Shown: positions 27,292 through 34,528 of the stretch, piece after piece
Position numbering within the stretch: the stretch's first letter is position 1
Layout: each line of letters opens with the position of its first letter
NCBI RefSeq assembly: GCF_025566985.1
Contig: NZ_JAOQJD010000013.1
Span: 1-64,000 of the forward strand
DNA length: 64,000 bases
Source of the DNA: Aedoeadaptatus acetigenes
Lineage (GTDB): Bacteria; Bacillota; Clostridia; Tissierellales; Peptoniphilaceae
Direction of reading: 5' to 3'
Notes under the pieces: generated by a model
What the model saw: only the letters and a program-made list of their open reading frames with translations
What the model was told of the DNA's origin: nothing
The model's database searches: none
Translations under genes and position numbers: made by a program

Positions 27292-27495
27292 ATGCCAGAT
27301 ATTATTAGAGAATACTTGCCGATACTTATACCTATTATTATTTTAGAAATTGCACTTATGATCTATTCATTAAGTCATGTTTTAAAACACGATAGATATA
27401 AATTTGGAAGCAGAACTATGTGGATTTTAATAGTTGTTTTTATTCAAATTATTGGACCTATCTTATACTTAACAATAGGTAGGGAGGACGAATAA
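27292..27495 (+). CDS. PLDc_N domain small membrane protein (YxlE-like)
   Basis: 67 residues, two hydrophobic helices, with SRTMWILIVVFIQIIGPILY-type second helix and GRED end. This is the phospholipase D N-terminal (PLDc_N) membrane module without any catalytic domain. In Bacillus subtilis the same small protein (YxlE) precedes an ABC ATPase and permease (YxlF, YxlG) in the sigY operon. The same order is seen here. The stop overlaps the next start (TAATG). Probably a membrane partner or modulator of the exporter. Confidence 0.8.
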   Translation: MPDIIREYLPILIPIIILEIALMIYSLSHVLKHDRYKFGSRTMWILIVVFIQIIGPILYLTIGREDE

Positions 27496-28409
27496 TGGAA
27501 GCGCTAAAAATTGACAATCTTCACAAATCTCTTGGTAAAAATACGATTATTAATGGATTATCCATGTCGATTCCTGAAAATACAATCTTTGGGTTTTTAG
27601 GCAAAAATGGTGCTGGAAAAACTACGACAATGAAAATGATTTTAGGATTCTTGAAAAAGGATGAAGGTTCCATTAAAGTCTTTGGAGAAGAAGTAAGTTT
27701 TGGTCAGTCAAAAACCAATCGATTTACAGGGTATCTTCCAGATGTTCCTGAATTTTACGGTTATATGACAGCAAAGGAATATCTGAATCTATGTGGGGCT
27801 ATAACTGGTCTTAGCAAAAATGAAATTAAAAACAAGAGTGTGGAACTTTTAGAATTGGTGGGATTAAGAGATGTCAATAAAAGGATTAGCGGCTATTCTA
27901 GAGGCATGAAACAACGCTTGGGTATTGCCCAAGCCTTGTTAAATAGTCCCGAATTATTAATATGTGATGAACCCACTTCTGCCCTAGATCCACTTGGAAG
28001 AAAAGAGATATTGGACATTATATTAAAGATAAGAGACTCTACAACTGTTATTTTTTCCACACATATTTTATCAGATGTTGAAGCAATCTGTGATCATGTT
28101 GTGGTGCTTGATAAAGGGAAAAATGTACTGGAAGGTTCAATAGATGAACTTAAAAATATAAAGAGGAAAAACACAATTAAAATCAGATTTAAGTCGAAAG
28201 AAGAACTAAAGGCATTTAAGTCACTAGATAAATTTTCAAATCTGTTAACAAATGAAAAAGGAGATACTCTATACTTAACAGACGAAGACAATCAACTAAA
28301 AGACCTCGATATTTTATATGAGCTATATAAGTTAAACATATTTCCTGTAGAGTTAAAAATAGAAGAACCTACATTAGAAAATATTTTTCTGGAGGTGACG
28401 AAAGCATGA
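27495..28409 (+). CDS. ABC transporter ATP-binding protein (YxlF/BcrA-like)
   Basis: 304 residues. Walker A GKNGAGKTTT, signature YSRGMKQRLG, Walker B LLICDEPTSALDP and switch STH are intact. The C-terminal extension (about 220-304) is typical of the BcrA/NatA-type ATPases used in peptide-antibiotic resistance and immunity. Codon use is AT-rich, unlike the chromosome around it, in keeping with transfer. Overlaps both neighbours. Confidence 0.92.
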   Translation: MEALKIDNLHKSLGKNTIINGLSMSIPENTIFGFLGKNGAGKTTTMKMILGFLKKDEGSIKVFGEEVSFGQSKTNRFTGYLPDVPEFYGYMTAKEYLNLCGAITGLSKNEIKNKSVELLELVGLRDVNKRISGYSRGMKQRLGIAQALLNSPELLICDEPTSALDPLGRKEILDIILKIRDSTTVIFSTHILSDVEAICDHVVVLDKGKNVLEGSIDELKNIKRKNTIKIRFKSKEELKAFKSLDKFSNLLTNEKGDTLYLTDEDNQLKDLDILYELYKLNIFPVELKIEEPTLENIFLEVTKA

Positions 28410-29173
28410 GGATATTTTTATCTCTTTTAAAGAAAGAAGCTATTGAAGGTACAAGGACTAAAAAAATGACTTCTACCTTTATCCTGTTCTTGTTTATTGG
28501 GTTAATAAGTCCTTTGACAGCTAAATTAACTCCCATGATACTTCAATCCATAGCGACAGGAAATATAGATATTAACGTAGCACCACCATCAGAAATTGAT
28601 TCTTGGACACAATTCTTTAAAAATATTAGTCAGATAGGTATGTTTGGATTAGCCATTATATTAAGTACTCAAATGGCAAATGAATTCCAAAAGGGAACCT
28701 TGATTAACTTGTTATCTAAGGGTCTGCCAAGGTATCAAGTCGTGATATCGAAAATTTTTTATAATTTTATTTTGTGGTTTATTGCTTACTTTTGCTCATT
28801 TATACTAACTTATTTCTACACAAAGTACTTTTTCGGGATTTCATTTCCTATTAGAAATATACTTATGGCAGCCTTGCTTCCTTTTATATTTGGATTATTC
28901 TTAATATCGTTAGAGATATTAGCTGGAGTGATTTCAGGAAATGTTATAGGTACATTAATATTAACGACAGCTGGGATTGTAATTCAACTTATATTATCTA
29001 TTCGAGATGAAATTGTTAAATACATGCCCATCGCATTGATAGGAAAGCCTGTGAACCTTATAAAAGGAATAGGATATGATGACTACTATGTACCGATTAT
29101 TACGGGCAGTATTTTGCTTATACTGTGTATCGTAATTTCGATTGCTATAATAAACAAAAAACAAATCAGTTAG
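28406..29173 (+). CDS. ABC-2 type permease (YxlG-like)
   Basis: 255 residues, six hydrophobic segments, with an early amphipathic EAIEGTRTKKM stretch and an MANEFQKGTLINLLSKGLPR coupling segment typical of ABC-2 permeases. ATGA overlap with the ATPase gene. With the ATPase and the PLDc_N protein it should form an exporter, probably for a toxic peptide or membrane-active compound (inference). Confidence 0.9.
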   Translation: MRIFLSLLKKEAIEGTRTKKMTSTFILFLFIGLISPLTAKLTPMILQSIATGNIDINVAPPSEIDSWTQFFKNISQIGMFGLAIILSTQMANEFQKGTLINLLSKGLPRYQVVISKIFYNFILWFIAYFCSFILTYFYTKYFFGISFPIRNILMAALLPFIFGLFLISLEILAGVISGNVIGTLILTTAGIVIQLILSIRDEIVKYMPIALIGKPVNLIKGIGYDDYYVPIITGSILLILCIVISIAIINKKQIS

Positions 29174-29186
29174 GAGGTAAAATAGA

Positions 29187-30290
29187 ATGCTAAAAATTGG
29201 AGAAAATATTCTTCAGAAGCGAAAAGAAAGAGGCCTAACTCAGGAAGAATTAGCAGAATTCATGATGGTAACAAAGGCTTCCGTATCAAAATGGGAGACA
29301 GGTCAAAGCCATCCAGATATTTTACTTCTACCAAAACTTGCCACTTTCTTTAATATAAGTGTGGATGAATTAATAGGATATGACCCAGATTTATCTTCAA
29401 CTCAAATACAAAAATTTTATATAGACTTAGAGAATCGTGTCACTGATACAGATATGGATAGTATCGTAAAAGATATAAAAATCAAAATAAAACAATACTA
29501 TTCTTGCTTTGAACTACTATACTATATGGCTTTGTTTATTTTGAACCATTGTGATTTAGAAACTGATGATGTAAAGAAAGAGGAATATCTCGAATACGCA
29601 AATAATATATTAAAGAGAGTGTGTGAGGATTCGAAAGATTCTATACTTAAAGATAAATCACTGAGTTTAAGGGCAGCTTGCCTGATTAGTTTAGGGAAAT
29701 CAGAAGAAGCACTAAATATTTTGCCATCTTCTGACATGCTATCTATATCTAAAGATTGTTTGGTGGCTTCAGCTTATTTAAAAACAAAGAAGGAAAATGA
29801 AGTAGATCAAAAACTACAAATAATGATTTATAAGAACGTAATTGATTTAATCACCCTTCTTATGATGAAGAGTAGTTTGCATAATGACGATTGGGCAGAA
29901 ACATTGGAGAGAGTAGAGAATTTAATAGAAACTTTTAATCTTATTGAAATAAATATTTCTATCGTTTTAAATTTCTATTTATCCTTGGCGACCCATTATA
30001 TTGAAGATAATAACCCAAAACTCGCTAGTCAATATGTAGAAAAATTACTCAGCCTGATAGTAGAAAACAAGGAAAAAGCCTTTAAGATAAGAGACGATGA
30101 GTATTTTAATCAAATAGGTGAATGGCTTGATGAAAATTTATTATTATCTACGAATCCAAATAGAAGTGACGATATGATTGTTCGCTTTTATATAGATGCA
30201 ATAGCGAATAATGAAAACTTTAAAGGAATTATTTCTGATGGAAAGGTAAAATCATTAGTTGATAAGGTTAAGGAGATTTACTCTCTATAA
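29187..30290 (+). CDS. XRE family regulator with TPR-like sensor domain
   Basis: 367 residues. N-terminal helix-turn-helix (about residues 5-60: QKRKERGLTQEELAEFMMV, then KASVSKWETGQSHPD). The remaining ~300 residues are helical and TPR-like. The layout resembles Firmicute regulators that respond to a peptide, such as the Rgg/PlcR-like group, though no strict repeat can be proven by eye. Thirteen bases after the permease with a TAGGAGG site, so it is the last gene of the operon and may control it. Confidence 0.85.
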   Translation: MLKIGENILQKRKERGLTQEELAEFMMVTKASVSKWETGQSHPDILLLPKLATFFNISVDELIGYDPDLSSTQIQKFYIDLENRVTDTDMDSIVKDIKIKIKQYYSCFELLYYMALFILNHCDLETDDVKKEEYLEYANNILKRVCEDSKDSILKDKSLSLRAACLISLGKSEEALNILPSSDMLSISKDCLVASAYLKTKKENEVDQKLQIMIYKNVIDLITLLMMKSSLHNDDWAETLERVENLIETFNLIEINISIVLNFYLSLATHYIEDNNPKLASQYVEKLLSLIVENKEKAFKIRDDEYFNQIGEWLDENLLLSTNPNRSDDMIVRFYIDAIANNENFKGIISDGKVKSLVDKVKEIYSL

Positions 30291-30700
30291 TTAAATAATA
30301 CCATTAGATAAAAGATTGTAATTTTGTTTATCCATTCCTAAGTAATAGACTTTTACTTAAGTTTACACAACTTTAACAAGCTGTCAATTTTTCATAAAAA
30401 TTTAGAGTTGATCTAATAGGAGGATTTTTGGCAATATGAAGAATGGTTAAAAATATATGAATACTGGTAGTATCCTTATCATGAATATATCAAAGGTTAG
30501 CTGAAATCGAAATATAGACGCTATATAATTAACGGAAGAGTAGATAATGAGCTAAAAATTCAAAATGATATTTGAAAAATAATATGATTTAAATACAATG
30601 AAAATCAGTTTCTTGGAACTGAAACTACATTTTTGCTAAAAGCATGATTAAATCGATTATGTTGAAAGATTAATAAGTTGAACACAAGAGAGGAGTATTT
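30291..30700. other. AT-rich gap with a decayed reading frame
   Basis: 410 bases without an intact gene. It holds the degraded stretch at 30419-30574 and the ribosome site AGAGGAG of the gene at 30701. Confidence 0.5.
30419..30574 (+). pseudogene. decayed short coding remnant
   Basis: One phase reads EDFWQYEEWLKIYEYW, stop, YPYHEYIKG, stop, then LKSKYRRYIINGRVDNELK and a stop. The aromatic, protein-like composition either side of two in-frame stops suggests a dead gene. A GGAGG lies at its start. I do not recognise the family. Confidence 0.35.
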
Positions 30701-30967
30701 ATGAAAGAAAAATTAAGTAAGAAGATTTTTTTACTAGGACTTGTAATATTTGTGATTTCTTGCCTACTTCCAGTAGATATATTTGAACGCTGCACAAGTC
30801 TAAGACCAACTGGGCTCACATCAATGTTTGTCTGCCCGATTATTGGACTAATAGGTTTAATAATTGGTGTAAAAGAAAAGGATAAGTTGTTTATGGCATT
30901 AAATATCCTTTTGATCTTATTACTTCCTATAGCAATGTTTGTAGGTCATCTAGTAGGATCTCTTTAA
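30701..30967 (+). CDS. small three-helix membrane protein, unknown
   Basis: 88 residues, basic N terminus then three hydrophobic segments (about 9-26, 38-56, 63-85). ATG after AGAGGAG. No family recognised. Within the integrated element, AT-rich like its neighbours, and followed by a terminator. It could be an immunity-type or accessory membrane protein, but nothing in the sequence proves this. Confidence 0.6.
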   Translation: MKEKLSKKIFLLGLVIFVISCLLPVDIFERCTSLRPTGLTSMFVCPIIGLIGLIIGVKEKDKLFMALNILLILLLPIAMFVGHLVGSL

Positions 30968-31008
30968 GTAAAATAATAAGTTTAGAGTAAAAATTTGTAA
31001 ATAATCTT

Positions 31009-31044
31009 AAAAAAGCTATAGGCATATCCGCTTATAGCTTTTTA
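31009..31044. terminator. bidirectional terminator
   Basis: AAAAGCTATA (31011-31020) pairs with TATAGCTTTT (31033-31042), with an inner GC pair. It ends the small membrane-protein gene and overlaps the stop codon of the relaxase-like fragment on the other strand. Confidence 0.75.
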
Positions 31045-31486
31045 TCTCTCCACTTCCTTTCCATAATAATTTTCATAGTTTTTCCTATACTGAACAAGGT
31101 CAGAAAATTGTTGTTTATTCAAAGAATACTCTTGCATGAGGGTGTTCTTTTTTTCTTGCAATTTATCGAGTTTGGTTAGTACTTCTTTTGTGTTTGGTAG
31201 TTTTTTATAGTTTTCTAAGATTTTTTAGCGGCTATTTTGTAGACGGAAAGTTCACTATAATATTCTTCTTCAAATTGCCTATCTTTAGGATTCTTGTTGT
31301 GGTATTTATATATTTCACGATACTTATTAATAGTATTTATATTTTCCATATCTTGGGATAAACTCTTCATCTCAGTTTCAATTTTCTTTATTTTATCTAA
31401 TAAGTCTTGTCTATCATCAGCAGATTTTTTGATTAGATCATCGAGTTGAGTAATTGAATTAATTCCTTTATTTTCTAATAGAATGG
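31042..31486 (-). pseudogene. relaxase/mobilisation-protein C-terminal fragment, frame-broken
   Basis: About 145 codons on the minus strand read as a charged, coiled-coil-like tail: QLDDLIKKSADDRQDLLDK, then KYREIYKYHNKNPKDRQFEE, ending GKEVER. This resembles the C-terminal part of relaxases of Gram-positive conjugative and mobilisable elements (family call from memory). The frame breaks at an A6 run (31221-31226 as T6 on plus), giving a TAG at 31215-31217. Adding one A restores the frame to the TAA at 31042-31044. The N-terminal catalytic part is absent, so it cannot act as a relaxase. Confidence 0.6.
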
Positions 31487-31492
31487 AATGAA

Positions 31493-31585
31493 ATGAGAAA
31501 AAAGCATTATAACGATGAGATAACAGACGAAGAATTTGAAGATTGGAAGTTATCTTACCCTAAAAAATCAAGATTTTTAAAATAA
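31493..31585 (+). pseudogene. C-terminal fragment of an unidentified element protein
   Basis: A 30-codon open stretch (MRKKHYNDEITDEEFEDWKL...) that reads as the end of a longer protein and abuts the truncated relaxase fragment. It has no ribosome site and a terminator follows. The join at about 31486 looks like a deletion junction. Confidence 0.35.
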
Positions 31586-31597
31586 AAATATGTACGC

Positions 31598-31635
31598 AAA
31601 AAGACCGCAGTCTAAAAACTACGGTCTAATTTTTT
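31598..31635. terminator. bidirectional terminator near the right end of the element
   Basis: AGACCG-AGT (31602-31611) pairs with ACT-CGGTCT (31618-31627). There is a T-run on plus (31630-31635) and A's at 31598-31602 for minus. It could stop guaA transcripts that now run into the element. Confidence 0.75.
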
Positions 31636-31765
31636 GTCCAAATGTAAACCACTTGGAACTATTATTCAATTTATTCTTTTTTACTTCCAGTACCATTTAA
31701 GTACCAGTAGCCATTGTTCATTCTCTTTATAGCTTGTAATTAAGCCATTTTAGAAAATTTTGCTA

Positions 31766-33298
31766 CTATTCCCATTCAATCGTTGCCGGGGGTTTCGAAG
31801 TAATATCGTACACAATGCGGTTGATGTGTTCCACTTCGTTGACGATTCTGACGCTCACTTTGTCCAGCACCTCGTAGGGGATGCGGGCCCAATCGGCGGT
31901 CATAAAGTCGGAGGTGGTGACGGCGCGCAATGCCAGGGTGTAGTCGTAGGTTCTGAAGTCGCCCATGACGCCGACGCTTCGGTTGTTGGTAAGGACGGCG
32001 AAGTATTGGTTGATGTCGTGATCCATGCCGGCTTTGGCGATTTCGTCGCGGAAGATGTAGTCGGCATCGCGCAGGATGTCGAGTTTTTCTTCGGTGATTT
32101 CGCCCATGACGCGAATGGCGAGGCCGGGTCCCGGGAAGGGTTGGCGCCAGACGAGTTTGGGATCGAGGCCGATGGCTTCGCCCAGTTGTCTGACCTCGTC
32201 TTTAAAGAGGTCTCTTAAAGGCTCGATAAGGTCTTTGAAGTCGACGACGGAAGGAAGGCCTCCGACGTTGTGGTGGCTTTTGATGACGGCGGCGTCTCCC
32301 GCCCCGCTTTCGATGACGTCGGGGTAGATGGTGCCTTGGGCCAAGAAATCGACGGCGCCGATTTTTCTGCCTTCGTCTTCGAAGACGCGGATGAATTCTT
32401 CGCCGATGATTTTCCTTTTTTGTTCGGGATCGGTGACGCCTTTTAAGCGCTTTAAGAAGCGGTCTTTTGCGTCGACGCGAATGAAGTGCATGTCGGTGTC
32501 TTTAAAGGCTTCTTCCACTTCGTCGCCTTCGTTTTTGCGCATGAGGCCGTGGTCGACGAAGATGCAGATGAGGTTTTCGCCGATGGCATCGACGAGGAGT
32601 TTGGCGCACACGGAGGAATCCACGCCGCCGGAGAGGGCGAGGAGGACTTTTTTGTCGCCGACTTTTTCTTGGATGGCGCGCTTGGCCTCGTTGGCGAAGT
32701 CGTGCATGTTCCAGTCCCCTTTGGCATGACATACTTTTTTCAGGAAGTTGTCGATGATTTCGTGACCGTTTTCGGTGTGGTTGACTTCGCCGTGGAACTG
32801 GATGGCGTAGATGTTTTTCTCTCTGTTTTCCATGGCGGCCACGGGGCAGCTGTCAGTGGAGGCCACGGTGCGGAAGCCTTCGGGAAGTTCTTTGACGTAG
32901 TCCACGTGGCTCATCCAAGTGGTTTGTTCCACATCCAGGCCGTCGAAGAGTTTCGATGCGGGATCCACCATGGTTTTGGTTTTGCCGAATTCCCGCTTGT
33001 CGGATTTGGTGACGGTGCCGCCCATGTTTTTGGCGATGAGTTGCATGCCGTAGCAGATGCCTAAAATGGGCAGGCCCATGTCCAGGATTTCCGGATCGAT
33101 GTCCGGGCTCTTGGCGTCGTAGACGCTGTTGGGGCCGCCGGTAAAGATGAGGCCGATGGGCTTTTCTTTCTTAATGGCATCCAGGGCTTTTTTGTAGGGG
33201 ACCACTTCCGCGTAGACGTTTTTTTCCCGCACGCGCCGCGTGATCAGTTGATTGTATTGACCACCGAAGTCGATGACCAGTATTTTTTCTCTTTCCAT
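31766..33298 (-). CDS. guaA: GMP synthase (glutamine-hydrolysing)
   Basis: 510 residues, full length. It converts XMP, glutamine and ATP to GMP. The N-terminal class I amidotransferase has catalytic Cys82 in GICYGMQ and the His/Glu of FHGEVNHTENG. The ATP pyrophosphatase P-loop is LALSGGVDSS, and the C-terminal dimerisation domain ends PPATIEWE. The last codons form the attachment site of the element at 26444-31777, so the protein is intact despite the insertion. Its former terminator is now 5.3 kb away. Confidence 0.98.
   Translation of the reverse strand: MEREKILVIDFGGQYNQLITRRVREKNVYAEVVPYKKALDAIKKEKPIGLIFTGGPNSVYDAKSPDIDPEILDMGLPILGICYGMQLIAKNMGGTVTKSDKREFGKTKTMVDPASKLFDGLDVEQTTWMSHVDYVKELPEGFRTVASTDSCPVAAMENREKNIYAIQFHGEVNHTENGHEIIDNFLKKVCHAKGDWNMHDFANEAKRAIQEKVGDKKVLLALSGGVDSSVCAKLLVDAIGENLICIFVDHGLMRKNEGDEVEEAFKDTDMHFIRVDAKDRFLKRLKGVTDPEQKRKIIGEEFIRVFEDEGRKIGAVDFLAQGTIYPDVIESGAGDAAVIKSHHNVGGLPSVVDFKDLIEPLRDLFKDEVRQLGEAIGLDPKLVWRQPFPGPGLAIRVMGEITEEKLDILRDADYIFRDEIAKAGMDHDINQYFAVLTNNRSVGVMGDFRTYDYTLALRAVTTSDFMTADWARIPYEVLDKVSVRIVNEVEHINRIVYDITSKPPATIEWE
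31767..31777. repeat. att-like direct repeat, right copy (guaA 3' end)
   Basis: TATTCCCATTC, overlapping the guaA stop codon (TAG at 31766-31768) and the last codons IEWE. Identical to 26444-26454. Confidence 0.75.
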
Positions 33299-33321
33299 GG
33301 AAAACCTCCTTTTCGGCTTTT

Positions 33322-33330
33322 ATTATAGCA
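33322..33330 (-). promoter_or_regulatory. guaA promoter, extended -10
   Basis: Minus-strand TGCTATAAT, an extended -10 box, 24 bases upstream of the start codon. No good -35 is seen at the right distance. Confidence 0.6.
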
Positions 33331-33392
33331 TATTCGGTTCGGGTCTTTTTCCCGATGGGTTTCATTGTTTTTTCAATTTTTCGATGAATGTA

Positions 33393-33413
33393 TGGTATAC
33401 TATGTTCAGTATA
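33393..33413 (+). promoter_or_regulatory. promoter and operator of the XRE-cupin gene
   Basis: The extended -10 TGGTATACT (33393-33401) contains the left half of a perfect dyad: TATACT (33396-33401), six bases, AGTATA (33408-33413). A repressor on this dyad would cover the -10, which suggests autoregulation by the XRE protein. Confidence 0.65.
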
Positions 33414-33444
33414 TGTTTTTACATTGAATACAGGGGGGTGTTGT

Positions 33445-34020
33445 ATGTCCGGAAAGTTTTCGGGACAAAAAATTCGTACCATGCGCAAGGCGCTTGGCAT
33501 GAGTATTAAGGATCTGGCCGAGGCCTCGAATCTGTCCACGGGGCTGATCAGTCAAATCGAGCGGGATTTGGTCTCGCCCTCGGTAAACGCCATGTTGCGC
33601 ATTGTGGATGCTTTACATACGACCATGGGGGAATTTTTCGAGGACGTGCCGTCGAAGAAGAAGCCCACGATTATCCACAGCGGCGAGCATAAGATGTTGG
33701 ATGACGGCGCCACGGACCGCCGGGTGCGCCTTCTGTCGCCTGAAGGCCGCCGGGAGTACGCGGTGATGGAGATGCGTTTTGAAACGGCGGACAAAAAGGA
33801 CGTATTGCCCACGACGGGCGACGAAGGCGAGGCCTTCGGCTTTATTAAGGCGGGTCGGCTCACGGTGATGGTGGACGATGTGGCCTATCCCGTGGAAGCG
33901 GGGGACAGCATCGCCTTCGACCGCGCCGCCAGATACGCGATGTTTAACGAGCACAAGGAGCCGTGTCTGTCCACGTGGGTGTTTCTGCCGCCGGCGGATT
34001 TGAAAAAACAGGGGTCATGA
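33445..34020 (+). CDS. XRE-cupin transcriptional regulator
   Basis: 191 residues. Helix-turn-helix at about 8-62 (IRTMRKALGMSIKDLAEAS, then SQIERDLVSPSVNAM), followed by a C-terminal cupin_2 sensor (about 110-188, GEAFGFIKAGRLTVMVDD). The start at ATG 33445 behind GGGGGG excludes a longer frame with no ribosome site. Such regulators often govern amino-acid or polyamine genes. Its target is probably its own promoter and perhaps nearby guaA. A perfect dyad overlaps its -10 box. Confidence 0.9.
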   Translation: MSGKFSGQKIRTMRKALGMSIKDLAEASNLSTGLISQIERDLVSPSVNAMLRIVDALHTTMGEFFEDVPSKKKPTIIHSGEHKMLDDGATDRRVRLLSPEGRREYAVMEMRFETADKKDVLPTTGDEGEAFGFIKAGRLTVMVDDVAYPVEAGDSIAFDRAARYAMFNEHKEPCLSTWVFLPPADLKKQGS

Positions 34021-34033
34021 GATCCCTGTTTTT

Positions 34034-34528
34034 TTATGTCCAGGCTTCGAAAAAATCGCGGTAGTAGGACAGTTTCGTCATGTGTTTTGTTTCCACCCAG
34101 TTCATGATGGCGTCTTTGTCCAGGAAGATAAAGTCGTCGACCTCTTCCGGATCCAAGGTGATGTCTTCTTCCGCGAGTTCTTTTTCGACGCGGTAGATGT
34201 AGTAGTGGGCGGGAAATTCGGTGATGATTCGATCCAATACGAGTTCTTCTTCCCGAAGGAGGATGCCCATTTCTTCCTGCATTTCGCGGATCATGGCTTC
34301 CTCGGGCCCTTCGTCTTTGACGACGCTGCCGCAGGCGGTACAGGACCAGTAGCCCGGGAAGTTTTTCTTTTTCATGGAGCGCTTTTGCAGGATGTAGCGC
34401 CCGTCCGGGGTGCGGATCCAGGCTTCCACGACGCGGTGGTAGCGCCCTTCGGGGATGGGCTCGCCTCGGCGGAGCACGTCGCCTGTGGGCCGATTGGCTT
34501 TATCGTAGAGATCCCAAAGTTCGCTCAC
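34034..34528 (-). CDS. Nudix hydrolase (YfcD/IPP-isomerase-like)
   Basis: 164 residues. The Nudix box is complete: GSVVKDEGPEEAMIREMQEE followed by MG. The N terminus (MSELWDLYDKANRPTGDVLRRGE) with RYHRVVEAWI belongs to the branch that resembles isopentenyl-diphosphate isomerase but hydrolyses nucleoside diphosphate compounds. Substrate unknown. The ATG overlaps the pyrG stop (34525-34528), so it is co-translated with CTP synthase and may act on a nucleotide by-product. Confidence 0.9.
   Translation of the reverse strand: MSELWDLYDKANRPTGDVLRRGEPIPEGRYHRVVEAWIRTPDGRYILQKRSMKKKNFPGYWSCTACGSVVKDEGPEEAMIREMQEEMGILLREEELVLDRIITEFPAHYYIYRVEKELAEEDITLDPEEVDDFIFLDKDAIMNWVETKHMTKLSYYRDFFEAWT

Larger units (their letters stand above)
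26444..31777. mobile_element. integrated element at the guaA 3' end (decayed ICE/mobilisable island)
   Basis: An AT-rich block bounded by the direct repeat TATTCCCATTC at 26444-26454 and 31767-31777. The right copy is the end of guaA including its stop codon, a well-known integration site of genomic islands. Inside are an ABC module with an XRE regulator, a small membrane protein, a frame-broken relaxase-like fragment and other coding remnants. No intact integrase is present, so the element is probably fixed. Confidence 0.8.

Noticed and set aside
31640..31765. Remnant of an integrase C terminus on the minus strand (KRMNNGYWYLNGTG)
   Set aside because: A short open tail is present beside the right repeat, as would suit an integrase, but it is too short and I cannot match it to a recombinase family.
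32486..33064. Long open frame antisense to guaA
   Set aside because: Shadow of the GC-rich codon pattern of guaA; no start region or family features.
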